Positions 32,106 through 43,960 of a DNA stretch of 64,000 bases are shown here, piece after piece. The notes under the pieces were generated by a model that saw only the letters and a list, made by a program, of their open reading frames with translations, had not been told where the DNA came from and made no database searches. The stretch is taken from positions 58,112,838 through 58,176,837 of the forward strand of contig ML679958.1 of NCBI GenBank assembly GCA_007922225.1. The letters run 5' to 3'. How positions within the stretch are numbered: the stretch's first letter is position 1; every line of letters begins with the position of its first letter. This stretch comes from Emydura subglobosa. Lineage: Eukaryota > Chordata > Testudines > Chelidae. The position numbers and the translations under genes are program-made.

Positions 32106-34734
32106 ATAGTAATGGCTGTATGAGTAATGTATGGCAAAATAAATAAATAGATCAGAACCTGGCCTGTGCATTAATAAATGGCCTATGCATGCAGACTAGA
32201 CTGCTAGATTTCAATATCAAAGACGACATAATAAAAAATGCAATAGGATACCAATACAGTCACAAGAAAATGAGAAGGGAAGCGCAGCATTTTGTTCAGG
32301 GACACGTGAACGGAAACTCCTAGGATGCTTCTAGTAGTTGACATGTAATGCAATCAGAAGGCCATCATGTCAAATTCATCTTTGGTTTAACTCCATTACA
32401 AAAAATGATGAATTTGGTCCAATTTCTCGAACCCTGTAATGTGCCATTACGTTAGATTCTGAACTGTGAAAGTTGACAAGTCCCAGACTGAGTGTAAGCC
32501 AGTGAACTGCAATGTAAAAATCACCAGAGGAGACTCCATTAGAGGCAGAGAGAAGGGGCTAATGGTAGAATTGTTTTACAACTGTTTGCATCATATACAG
32601 CTGAACATACACTGGCAGAGTTCAAAGGTGGCCCTAAACTTACCAGTAAGTGACTCTAGATAAAGATCACAACAGAAAGATAGAGGGGGCATGGGAAGCA
32701 CAGAACTACATTAATTCACACCCACAAAAGATGGCAGTTCCTCTTGGAGATTTAATGGTAAAAAGCAAATGAAACCCCCTTACATTACCACTACAAATTT
32801 CTAAAGTCACCTTCAGAAATTACAAGACAAGCCTTTTAATTGCATTTATTAGCATGCTATAAATTAGCAATACAATTAAAAGTTAATTTTAGTTGTAAAA
32901 ATAATTTAAGTATGTTTTAGGATGAATTAGTCATGCTTTATATTGTGTGTTTTACTCACTCATTAACTGACAATATTTAATAATGGGCCTTTCCATCAGT
33001 GTAAATTGGCAATGTTTAATATAACTTCAGGCTAAAAATGAACAGAAACACAGAATCAGACCAGTTGGGAGGCATGAAAGGAAAACACCCAATTTTGTAG
33101 CCTGTCAAGATGTTTACACATTAGTCAACAGGTCATCTGGTTTGGGTCCTCGTCTTTCTCTTCCCCACCCACTGAAGTCAATGCAATTCCATTTACAGCA
33201 AGGGAAAACAATGTAATATTAGTTACTATGACTGTAAAGTTAGTCATTTCTGCCTCTATACTGAAATCTCCCTGGTAAGTGGCAAATTTCTCTACAGTTA
33301 TATTTAAATTTACTTGCAGTCTCAATTCAACTAAATAAATGCAATGAATTACAGTAAGAAATCTCGTTTTCTTTTAACAGCCATTGAGAGAGAAATATTA
33401 GAGCTATACAACATTGCTTAATTCCATATGCATCATTTTACTCCATTACCCTCATCTCAATACAAGCATTAGTCACAAAAAAAATGGACAGGTAGAGAAG
33501 CAGTTACAGGACATACCCTTTATATGTTGCTTTCTTTTTATACATTACTTTCTTTGGGACAGAAACTATCTTCCTTTATATGTAAACAGATCTTTGCATA
33601 CTGAGGCCATTACAAGAATTAGTACATAAGAAAAATGAGAAAAGTAAACAAATATTGCATAAATTATCTTAAGAACAATGAAATTGTATTTTTCCTTTCC
33701 CCTCCAGAATAGCACACCTAATTTACACAGCAGTACAGCAAAATGAAATGCATTTCAACTGAAAAGGCATAAAAAGTTTGCTATCTTAAGAGAAGTGTAC
33801 GTTACTGCTGAACAGGGAGGATGTTACCATCTTTCAAGAGTGAAAAATCAAGTGTATGGTACTAGACTGAAGGGCTGCATAATTTCTGCATGGAAGACCA
33901 AAATATATATGACCCTTGTCATACTTACTGTAGCTAAGAGATTACTGGTACATACCTTTACTAAAAATACAAAGGGTAAAAGCTATCTTTGAAAACTGTG
34001 CAAGTTAAAAACTTAGTCATGTGTCATTAACTTCAACTGTGTTGACCTTCAAAGGAAGATATTTAAAAATATGTTAGCTAAAACCTTTACGGTATCACTC
34101 ATGAAGTCATAAGGGACAAGGCTAACAAATATATGTGATATTTTTAGTCAAGTCATGTTAAAATTCTCTTAACTAACCTGTGTGGAGGATTCTTTTCCAG
34201 GAAACAATTAAAAGTAGGGGTCAAAATGAAATAGTTCTATGTGGAAGTGTGCAAAAGATACAAGAGTTGTGTGTTAAGTGCAGGAAGAGAGGCTTTCATC
34301 CCTTGCAAAGACCTTTTCTTATTTTCCAAGTTTAAGAGGCAGTGGTGTCAGCCAATGGCTGTACTCATGCATTTTGGCACCATTTGCTATAACAATTAGT
34401 TTATAAAACAGTTTTCTCCCAGTCTATCGCAATCCAACAAACTCAACAGCAAGGAACAATTAAGCCCCAACTTTCAGAAATAGAGAGGATTTTAACATTG
34501 TATTAGTTAGTGCCACTAAAAAATTTATTATCTGGATGAGACATTCCCAGATTAGTGGATATATATATTATACACACACACAGAAAATATATTTACCATC
34601 TGCAAGTAATAAACTTCTTTCTGGGTCTTCAATCTATAATTCTGGAAGGAGGAAAACTGAATAGCACCATTCCACACCAAACATAAAGGACCTGGGAGAA
34701 GGGGGGGTATGAAAATTGAGAAGGCACTGGAATA
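32106..34734. other. Unassigned AT-rich DNA
   Basis: No gene, RNA or clear repeat seen. Frames are 60-71 codons and unconvincing. Confidence 0.45.
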
Positions 34735-34742
34735 CTCTAAAA

Positions 34743-34843
34743 CAGCATTTCTCAATGACCGGTCCGTGGACCAGCACAGATCCTTGAGCTCTCCATGACA
34801 CAATTTAAGGAGGCAACAAGCCATCAAAAGATTGAGCACACTG
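34743..34843. mobile_element. hAT-type MITE with perfect 8-bp TSD
   Basis: A 101-bp element starts cagcatttctcaatgacc and ends gattgagcacactg, giving inverted ends (CAGCATTTCTCAAT and CAGTGTGCTCAAT). The octamer ctctaaaa flanks it exactly at 34735-34742 and 34844-34851. The interior 'ggtccgtggaccagcac' is typical of the group. A 95-codon minus-strand frame (34552-34839) crosses it and is not a gene. Confidence 0.85.
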
Positions 34844-34851
34844 CTCTAAAA

Positions 34852-37453
34852 GAAAACAGTAGGAAAAACAGCTATTTAGGTTACTCTGTTTGGTAAAAAA
34901 ATGCAGGGAGGGTCATACCAGCTGTTCTACAAAATTTGTCTGAATAAATATACACACATTCAGCCTTCCGAATTAATGGCTTAGGTGAAATAAGGTAACT
35001 CTGAAGTTCAGAGGCCCCTTGTAATCTGCAAGACTGAAATATAAAAATCAAATTGGCAATAGTTTGTGTGGTTTTTGATAAACCACTGAAAGCATAATAA
35101 TGAACGAAGATTCCATAGAAGAGGCCTCGAGATTTGAGAGTGACATGGAACAGTGTGTGAGACTAAGCACACTGACAATCTTAGAAGGTTAAGTAACATT
35201 CTGGGCTGACTGCTACAATTGCCAGTATTGTTGATTGTCACATTTTTTCTCCAGGTCAAAATTGCTTAGTCATTTCAAGTGCAGCAGCAGTCTGTCACTC
35301 CTCAGTTTATTCACAGCTATGAAACAGACAGAATCTGTTCCATCACACACCTTAGTGTATGTAAAATCTGTTCATACCATATTACTCCAACCTCCCTTCT
35401 TCTCCAACATGTCACCCACCTGTTGCATTTTGTTCATAGAGGCAATTTATTATTGATTGACCATAAGGGTATATTGACTTCATTTGGACTACTCACAAAC
35501 AGAGTTAAACACTTACAAAAGCATTTGCAGTATTGGGATCTAAGACTAAGTTCTTTGGAACAGGAAACATATGACTGCACAATGGGATACCCAACTTGGC
35601 TAAGGATGCTAGCACTACTATAATACAAATATATAATAAATTCTCTCTGTGGGTAAGATACAGTTACAAACTTTTCCACTTCATTTCGATTTTACAAGCC
35701 AAGGCACAGTACAATTCATGGTACCAATGTGGTTAATAGTGCATGGACAGCATAGCTGGTACCTATTAGTCCACCATGACCATAGTCTTTTGTCTACAAA
35801 AACTCAAGAGCCAGAGAGGTAATCAGAAGGAATCTTAGAAGGTTTTACTGAAATGACATATCCTTCTCCAACTGCCATACAAGACCAAGAAGTTTGATGT
35901 CTTCCTGTTCATAGGAACCACAAGAGCAATGATAAGTTTGTGAAATTACTGAATTTTTTTATTAGATAAAGGAGAGATCCCTTTATGAAAATCCTTCACG
36001 TACTCTCAGGAATCATCAAATAGAGGCACATCCACTTGCAACTAGACAGGAATATTAAATGGACGCTTTATAGATACATCAGCCGACTGTATATAGAATA
36101 AAAAGCCCTTCTGGCAATTGTGATCTCATATTTGTAAACAGAAAATTTTCAAGAAATTCTGTGTAAATAAAAAGAACAAAGACTTTTTTTGGTCTTTTAC
36201 AATCCAAGCATATTGCTGGCCCCTTAAATAATCTGTTCAAATAAACTGGACATATAACAAAACAACTATCAGCAACTGAACAGTTATATTGTGGGTTATA
36301 GTAGCAACATCTCCTTTGTAGTTTCTTTAGTTTCTGATTCTGCCACCTTTAGCATGAGCTAAGCTATATTTTACTCCAAAAAATCAATAGATCCACTCAT
36401 TGACTGAGATATTACACAGCACAAGGTTGCAGCAATTCACATCCTTCATAAAGAAAACTCTGATTCTAAGGAATATTCTTTTTCTTTGATTATATAATAC
36501 ACACAAGTGAAGGCCCCTAGTAATTTACAAGAAATTGTTCTAAACCAGACTTGCAAAATTCTTTCTGCTCATTCAGCATCATAGTAACCAGCAGATTTGG
36601 TAGAAAAAAAATTTTTCAACAATTTTGCAAAGCTATTTAAAAAACAAACAACAAAAAAAACCCACCAAAGCAATGATTAGGTGAAGATGTCTACAGAACA
36701 TTGTTTATGTAGTCCAAATATCTCTATATATCATCTTAAATATATGCTATAAAAATGCAATAGTAACTTTCTCATTATACAAATCAATGGCCATCAACTC
36801 TGTGTCTAAGTTTATTTAAAAGATGAAGAAGTTAAGTTACTTGGTATCCAGTTGGTCAGCACTGTAGTTAAACCTCACTGCCCTTTCAGGGCTGGGGCAT
36901 CCAGGAAGTCAAAGAAAAGCAAAACAGAGAGGGAAGATAGCAAAAAGCTTCTCCCTAACATCAGTATCTAGTAAGGAAGCATTTAAGCAGTTCTAGGTCA
37001 TGGCAAGTGGCAAGATCAAAAAAACCCAAGGTGCTAGAACATTAAAATCTGGATGTTACAAAATACTTTAAAAGGTTGGGAACAGTGATTTAAAAGCACT
37101 TATACTGTTTAATAATCAGACATTGGTTTTGATGGAAATGCAGCCAGCAGCAAAATTGTTAGAACGCTGATATTTCAGCTATAGCTGGTGGTTAAAGCCT
37201 TGTAAATACCATCTTTCAAACGACACCTATAAAAAAAAATTAAGGCTCCAACACGGAGGGACACAGGGTATAGGCGTTTAAATTTAAGAAGTTACTGAAA
37301 GTCAACTTCATATAGCAAGGCAATTTAAAACAAATTCTGAATACCCCCATATTGAACAAAATGTTTTAAGTTTGCAGAAAACAATATCCATTTGTATGAA
37401 ATATCCTTTAACTGAATTAAAAAAAAAAAAAAAAGCCCACCCCCTCAGCCTAA
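34852..37453. other. Unassigned AT-rich DNA
   Basis: No supported gene. The frame at 35279-35623 (114 codons, +) overlaps others on both strands and lacks any motif. Confidence 0.45.
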
Positions 37454-37575
37454 TTCTGCAAACACTTTGAAGGCGTTACCACACATTCATAGACTTTAAT
37501 GAGACTACTCACAGGAGGAAAGTTACATACATGCTTAAGAGAGCTTTCAGGATCAGTGCCTCAGGATCAGTGCCT
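37454..37575. repeat. Palindromic MITE with a 14-bp tandem duplication at its end
   Basis: 'ctgcaaacactttgaagg' on the left and 'catgcttaagagagctttc' on the right form an imperfect dyad around 'gactttaatgagacta', as in the turtle 'actcacatgcttaag' palindrome family. The right end carries tcaggatcagtgcc twice in tandem (37547-37560 and 37561-37574). Confidence 0.55.
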
Positions 37576-40500
37576 CAGTTTCCAGCAACACATTTCAAAT
37601 TATGAGGATATCATGGATACTAAGAACGTTTGGGTGATACAAGACAATCGTGGTATGCAAATATCAGCTACCACTACATGCCTGCATCTCATTTTATGGG
37701 AAAAAGGTTGACCAGACCTGGGCAGGAAGCAATGGTTTTCATGGACCAATACTTTATGGTCTGACTTCTGTAGACAATTATGTATTTTTTGTTATTTTAA
37801 ATATAAAAAGCATCTGGTACTAAAAAATAGGCACTTCCCAGGAGTCTAACTAAACATCATAGCTTAATTTACTACCTCTCTCACATACACATTCCACCTC
37901 AACAAATGCCAATATTCCATGTAAAATGAAATGTTACCTCTAAAACCTATCTTCTGAAGTGTAAGAACAGCATTATGATGAGAAAACTAAAACAGTTCAA
38001 CCAATATTTTCAATGCTATTGAAGTTTACACAGACACACACATTCCACATTTGCATGCTCTCACTGGTTAAAATACTGTCGCAGGTGGGTATCACTTTAA
38101 AGTAAGAGGTCAAGCTACAATGAAGTGCTAAGTATTGTAGCATCAGCTCCTTCTCCTGAGATTACATTTTTTCATTCACTGATAGTCTAGTACACATACA
38201 TGTGCACTTCAAAGTTGAAGCTGTCATTAACATTGCATATGGTAAAACAGATACTTAGTACACATTTGATAGTTAACTAAAAGTCTTGCTGGTGCATTCA
38301 TGAACCCAAGAAAAGCAGTAAACCAAGCACAAGAAACAAGGGCAACATGTCAAGACAGAGATGAAGAACAGAAACTAGGCTACAAGGGGGAAAGAGATAT
38401 TTTTCACTATCTTCACCAGCAGCAAAAAAACCAAAAATACTGACTTGTGTTCTTTTTATTTATTATAACTTTTCCCAAAATTTGTTCCATCATGATATCT
38501 CTAGATTTCTGATGGGGGGGAGGGTATTTTTTTAAATGTATGCTATAAATTTGTTTCTCTGATTTGGAAACATCTGGCTGGTGGTACTTAATCTCTGTTT
38601 ACCTCCTTGGAAGTCTCTTTCAAATAGGTAAAGAAGAAGAGCAATCAAGTGTACCTGAGAATATAAAAGTGTGCTATGGCAACGGATGCCATAGAGAGTC
38701 AAACTCCATTTTAGCCAGATTATGAGCTTTTTTCTCTTTTTGGTTTTGTTTATAAATTCATTGTGTGACTAATCCTATGCCATTTACTGGCATCAGGATT
38801 TGGAGGAACATATTCTCTGTTTGAGAGCTAGAAATGACAAATCAATTGGTTGGAGGGGGTGGGGAAGAATTTACTTTATAAACCTGGTTATTGTTATTTA
38901 TAAATTTGTAATGCAGTAGCAGCTACACTTCCTACCAGGGATTAAGGCCACATTATGCTAGGCACCATAACACACACACAAATGAAAGGACTGTCTCTGT
39001 TCTGTACAACTTGGTATTGGCTCAGAATAGTTTTGCACTCTGCATATGTAAGTCCATTCAGAGTTCACTATGGCATCTGGATTTATGTTTTATTTTAGGC
39101 AGCCTGGGAACATGAATTCTTCAAGGCCAGGGCAGAGTTACTACACTGATTAGGTTTATGGATCATATGGGAACCAATGAGTTGTCCTGAGTCATTTAAG
39201 TTGGGAGATTTCAAGAGGACTTTGAAAGGGGAGGAGACATGCTTACCATGCCAGGAATTAGTTTGAGAGGAAGTAAAGGAGTTCTATAGACCTTTTGGAT
39301 TTCTTATATTTGGACATATATAGAGCAGGGGAAGGTCCTTTTAAAAAAAACAAACAAACAAAAAAAACCAGCAAGGAAACATCTCTGGCAGGAGGCTTGT
39401 GCTGAGGTGGTCTAGTCCAGTCCATCTCATGTCACATTTTTCAGGAGAGATATCTCAGAGATCACTGGATGACTGCATGCCCACAAAAACAATTAGACTA
39501 TTCACGGAGTAAGGTGGAACATCAGAATCTGACCCTTAGATATTTGTGGCTTGGGTTTCAAGTTTTTGCTTCATTTATATATTTTCTCGATGTACAGATA
39601 CATACACAAACTTGGGTATAGGTGCATACAAAAATATTAACAATTTGCAAAGCAGCAGCATTCTTTGATATTTGGATAGTGAAGACAGAAAGAAGAGAGA
39701 AATTGTTTATAAAATGCAGTGGTTCACCCAGCAAAGCAGATACTGGTAAACAGTAGGAACAGACAAAAAAACAGGTGGGCAGTCAGGATAACACAAGGTA
39801 GCATAACAATTACAACAACCACCAGACACTGTTTTGTTTAAAGGTAAATGGAGATAGTTTTGAGCTGAGCCAGCTTTTTAATCTGAATACACTATGGGCT
39901 TCTTGTGTGATACAGTGGGCAGTTTAAAGTGCAGCAAACCATAAGGTCATGAAGAATGGAAAACTAGCTGACTTCTCTCATCCTACCATCATTATTCTGC
40001 AATAAGTATACATTTTAAAAACAAAACCATCACACAGAGAAACAGGAAAGCAACCTCTGGCAATGGTCATTAAGATATCTACTCTGACCAGCATAGAGGC
40101 CTGCTGGTGGTGCTCTGCACTGTCATATAGGAAACTCTGGTTTGATTCCTGGCCTTAATGATACCGTTTCAGATATCTTAAGACTCACAAGTAATTTATA
40201 TTTATGGACAGCAATTTGGGATTTGATACCAGGAAAGCTTAATTCTTGACCTTCCCAGTCTTTCACTCAATGAACAAATATAGTATTTCTGTAGTTAGTT
40301 CATTTAGCACTGGGATGTAGGTAGGTAGAAATGCTTCTTAAGTTACCCCTCAACTAATTAAAGAGATGTTTCAATTGATACCAAATGACGACTAGTGTAT
40401 CATTATAAGAATGATGGTAGTGAACAGGATAGCCTGATTTTTATCAGTGATTTAAATCAGCAAGCAGGAAGCCTTGATTTAAATGATTGATTTTAATTGT

Positions 40501-40925
40501 GTTTTGTATTTGTACTTCAGTACTAAAGAAAGGTAGAGTCTCATTGGATGGTAACAATTAAAACATGTTGATTTCCAACTAATCATAGCCTTTAGATTAA
40601 ATTTGCACCTTTTTGTTAGCCAGGATAATACACTATCACTCTATACTTTTATTTAAGCAATTATGCAGCTTAATTTACATTTATTCAGATTCTTTACGTG
40701 TTTGTTAGAATCAAGGGGAATAATGCATTTATTTATTAGGTGATTTTTTTTTTACTTGCAATTTATGTCAAACTATTTGTATGGAAATTCAAACAATTAA
40801 AAATGCACAAAATCAGCATGTATTTAGTTAACAAAACTTAAAGCTACCTTAAATGTTCTGGAATTGGATACATAAAAATGTTTAATAAAATCATCAACAC
40901 ACATTTTGGATTTGAAAATGCAAAA
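37576..40925. other. Unassigned AT-rich DNA
   Basis: No gene recognised. It contains a short G-run at about 38513-38523 and an L3-like antisense fragment listed separately. Confidence 0.45.
38928..39015 (-). repeat. L3-like fragment (antisense)
   Basis: 'ccacattatgctaggcacca', 'aacacacacaca' and 'gactgtctctgttctgtac' fit the antisense L3-like 3' end. Confidence 0.45.
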
Positions 40926-41135
40926 CCTACCTTTTGTGACTGTTCTTTGAGATGTGTTGTTCATGTCAATGCCAAATAGGTTTTGTGCACCATGTGCACA
41001 GTCATTGGAAGGTTTTCCCCCCTAGTGGTGCCCTTCGGGTTGGTGCAGGCAGGCACTCTCTGGAGTCATGCCTCTATGGCGCCGTATATAGGGCCCCGTC
41101 GACCTGTCACCTCTTCAGTTTCTTCTTGCCGGCTA
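40926..41135 (-). repeat. Left inverted terminal repeat of the DIRS element
   Basis: Contains 'ttctttgagatgtgttgttc', 'gtgcaccatgtgcac', 'ggagtcatgcctctatgg' and 'cctcttcagtttcttcttgc'. It pairs in inverted orientation with 45575-45765. Confidence 0.85.
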
Positions 41136-41273
41136 GCTCCAACAGAGGGGAAGAGAGGTGGGTCTTGGAATGGACACAGTCAATCCATTTCGAAGAACAT
41201 CAGTTACAAAAAGGTAGATAACCATTTTTTCTTCTTCAAGTGCTTGCTCATGTTGATTCCAAGTAGGTGACTC

Positions 41274-42190
41274 CTAAGCTGACCATAGGAGGAGTGGTCG
41301 GAGCTCACAGAATCGCTTATAGAAGCACTGCTCTCTGCCAAATGCTGCGCTGTCCCTGGCCTTTTGGGTGATAGCATAATGTGAGGTGAACATGTCCATC
41401 GATGACCATATTGCAGCCCTGCAGATCTCCTGTGTAGGGACATGTGCCACGAATGCTGCCAAAGAGACCTACACCCTCCTGGAGTGTGCTCTCAGTGCCA
41501 GGGCTGGCACCTTTGCCAGGTCATAGCAAGTCCTCATGCAGGATGTGATCCACAACGAAATCCTCTGGGACAACATCAGGAGACTCTTCATACTGTCCAC
41601 TACTGCAAAGCATTGGTTTGAGTTACAAAGTGGTCTTGTCCTTTTGATGTGGAAAGCCAGTGCCTTCCTGACATCTAGGGAATGGAGACTTTGTTCCCTG
41701 ATATTGGCACGTGGCTTAGGGAAGACTACTGGGAGGAAGATGCCCTGGCTCGTATGAAATAGGGATGAAGGCCAGTCCTTGTCCTTATGAAACACCATGT
41801 ATGGAGATTCAGATGTCAGAGCCTTGAGCTCAGACACCCTCCTAGCTGAGGTTATCATGACTAGAAACACCACCTTCCACGAGAGGTAGAGGAGCAAGCA
41901 TGTTACTAAGGCCTCAAAGGGAGGCCCATCACCCTGGAGAGTACCAGGTCAAGGTCCCATGCCGGTACTGGACGGCAAACTTGGGGGTAGACCCTGTCCA
42001 GGTCCTTGAGAAAACAGGTCACTATCGGATTAGCAAAGACTGATCGACCATCAACCCCGAGATGGAACACAGAGATCGCCGCTAGGTGAAATTTTAGAGA
42101 TGACATCACCAAACCTAGCTGCTTCAAGTGCAGCAGATAGTCCAAGATAGAGGGTATTGATGCTTGCATTGAAGAGGTGCCCTTCTACAT
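41274..42190 (-). pseudogene. DIRS tyrosine recombinase (YR), frameshifted
   Basis: This enzyme resolves or inserts the circular DNA copy by strand exchange through a tyrosine. The N-terminal part is at 41906-42169 ('SIPSILDYLLHLKQLG', 'WDLDLVLSRVMGLPL'). The catalytic part is at 41469-41897, with 'ITSARRVSELKAL' holding the first catalytic Arg, then 'SLHSLDVRKALAFH'. An HxxR box (Ala-His-Ser-Arg-Arg) follows near 41470-41490. In another frame further on come 'HVPTQEICRAAIWSS' and 'SHYAI', whose Tyr is the likely nucleophile (41274-41462). The key residues seem to be kept, but at least two frame changes break the protein. Confidence 0.8.
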
Positions 42191-42449
42191 TGCCCAAATC
42201 AAAAATCTCTTCCACTTGGCCAAATATGTAGCTCTGGTGGATGGTTTCCTGCTGCCATGGAGGACCTCTCTAACAGGGTCTGAGTATGTCGACTATGGCA
42301 TTCAGACATGAAGCTTCCACACTGAGGTGGAGGGACTTTAGGATGGAATGCTGGAAGAGGCTACAATCCTGGGTGATTAGGTCCGGCACCAACAGTAGGG
42401 CGACTGGAGTGGCCACCAACAGTCCCAGTACCATTGTGTACCACTTTTG

Positions 42450-43082
42450 TCAGGGCCAGGCTGGGGCTATCAGTATGATAGATGTTCTTTCCCTCTTGAC
42501 CTTGAGCAGGACACTGTGGATGAGCGGAAAAGGTGAGAATGCATAGAACAGATTATCTACCCAGGGCAGAAGGAATGCATCCACAATCGAGCCAGGGCTA
42601 TGGTTCAGGAATAAGTAAAACTGCTGACACTCCCTGTTGAGTCTTCTCATGAAGAAATCTATCTGGGAAACTTCCCACAGTTGGAAGATACTGTTCACGA
42701 TGTCTGGGTGAAAAAGACCACTTGTGTTTGCAGAAGGACCTGCAGAGGTGGCCCAGCAGTTTGTTCTCGGATCCCAGCAGGTAAGACACCTATTTGTGTA
42801 TGGAGTGGGCTCTCCAGAAATCCCACAATTTGAGGGCTTTGTGGCATAGGGAAGAGGAGCATGCTCCACCCTGTTTATATAAAACATAGCTGTTGCATTG
42901 TTCGTTATGACGGATATGCATCTGCCTTCCAGATGGGACTGGAAGGCTTGGCAAGCCAAGCAAACTGCTCGCAGCTCCCTGACACTGATGTGAAGCGAGA
43001 CCTCTGTCCAGGACCAGAGACCTTGAGTCAGGAGGGTCCCTAAAATGAGCTTCCCATTCCAATGCCTATGCATCCATGACAA
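42450..43082 (-). pseudogene. DIRS RNase H domain (210-codon frame)
   Basis: RNase H removes the RNA strand after reverse transcription. The frame shows 'SVRELRAVCLACQAF', then 'CISVITNNATAMFYINR', then 'HPDIVNSIFQLWEVSQIDFF' and 'LLKVKRERTSIILIAPAWP', in the usual DIRS order. The catalytic Asp expected in the T-D-N box is Asn here (codon at 42900-42902). Part of the middle is shifted to another frame (42598-42789 and 42790-43062 carry 'YLLGSENKLLGHL' and 'LCHKALKLWDFWRAHSIHK'). Inactive. Confidence 0.85.
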
Positions 43083-43960
43083 GAGACATTGTGGGCTGAG
43101 GCCTGGAGAAGGGGACTCCCGTGCATACCAATTGAGGGTTGAGCCACCACAGGAGGGACTTGATAATCCAAGGGGGGAAGCGAAACTTATCTTGTTCAGT
43201 TGGTCTCTGTTCAGGTGATTTGTCGAGGTCAGTCATAGCCTTGCATGCTGAACCATGTATGTGCAGGTGGCCATGAGACCAAAGCACCTTCAAGAGCTCT
43301 GTGTAGCTGTGGTAGGAAAGCACCTGAAGTCCATTATGCTGGAGCAGATGACCTGGAAGAAAGATTCTGGTAAGAATGCCCTGGCCTATACAGAATCTAA
43401 GACAGCTCCTATAAACTCTATCCTCTGGGCAGGTGATAGGGTTGACTTGGGGAACATTCAGCAGTAGATCCATACTGCTGAATGTCAACCATATCAGGGC
43501 TACATGAGCCTCTACCTGTGCCCTGGAGTGGCCCTTGATAAGCCAGTTGCCTAGATATGGGAACACCTATACCTGTTGTCTCCTTAAGAAGGCAGCGCTG
43601 CCATGCACTTAATAAACGCTCGAGGGGCTGCTGACAGGGGAGGACTGTAAATTAGTAATGGGTATAGTTTACCACGAATATGAGGAACCTTCTGTGGGAC
43701 AGGATTATTGATATATGAAAATACACATCCTTCAAGTCAAGGGCAGCGTACCAGTCCTCCAGATCCAGTGAGGGAATGATGATACCATGCAAAATTTCAG
43801 TTTCTTCATGAATCTGTTGAGATTTCACAGGTCAAGAATGGGTCTGAGACCTCCTTTAGGATTAGGAAATATTGGGAGTAGAACCCCTTCCCCCTTAACT
43901 CCTGATGAATCTCCTCCACTGCTCCTGCCCTTAGGAGTCCTTGCATCTACTGTATAAGAA
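43066..43960 (-). pseudogene. DIRS reverse transcriptase, broken, with YLGN active site
   Basis: The upstream part, in short frames around 43780-43940, gives 'GLRPILDLRNLNRFMKKL', the region before motif A. The longer frame at 43066-43566 (166 codons) begins 'MFPYLGNWLIKGHSRAQVEA', where the active site should read YLDD. The codons at 43546-43557 show both Asp residues replaced (Gly and Asn), each reachable by one transition. This copy cannot polymerise DNA even if the frames were intact. The frame overlaps the RNase H frame by 17 bases. Confidence 0.85.

Noticed and set aside
35279..35679. Overlapping 114-codon (+) and 81-codon (-) frames
   Set aside because: No motif or repeat identity; opposing overlap suggests chance.
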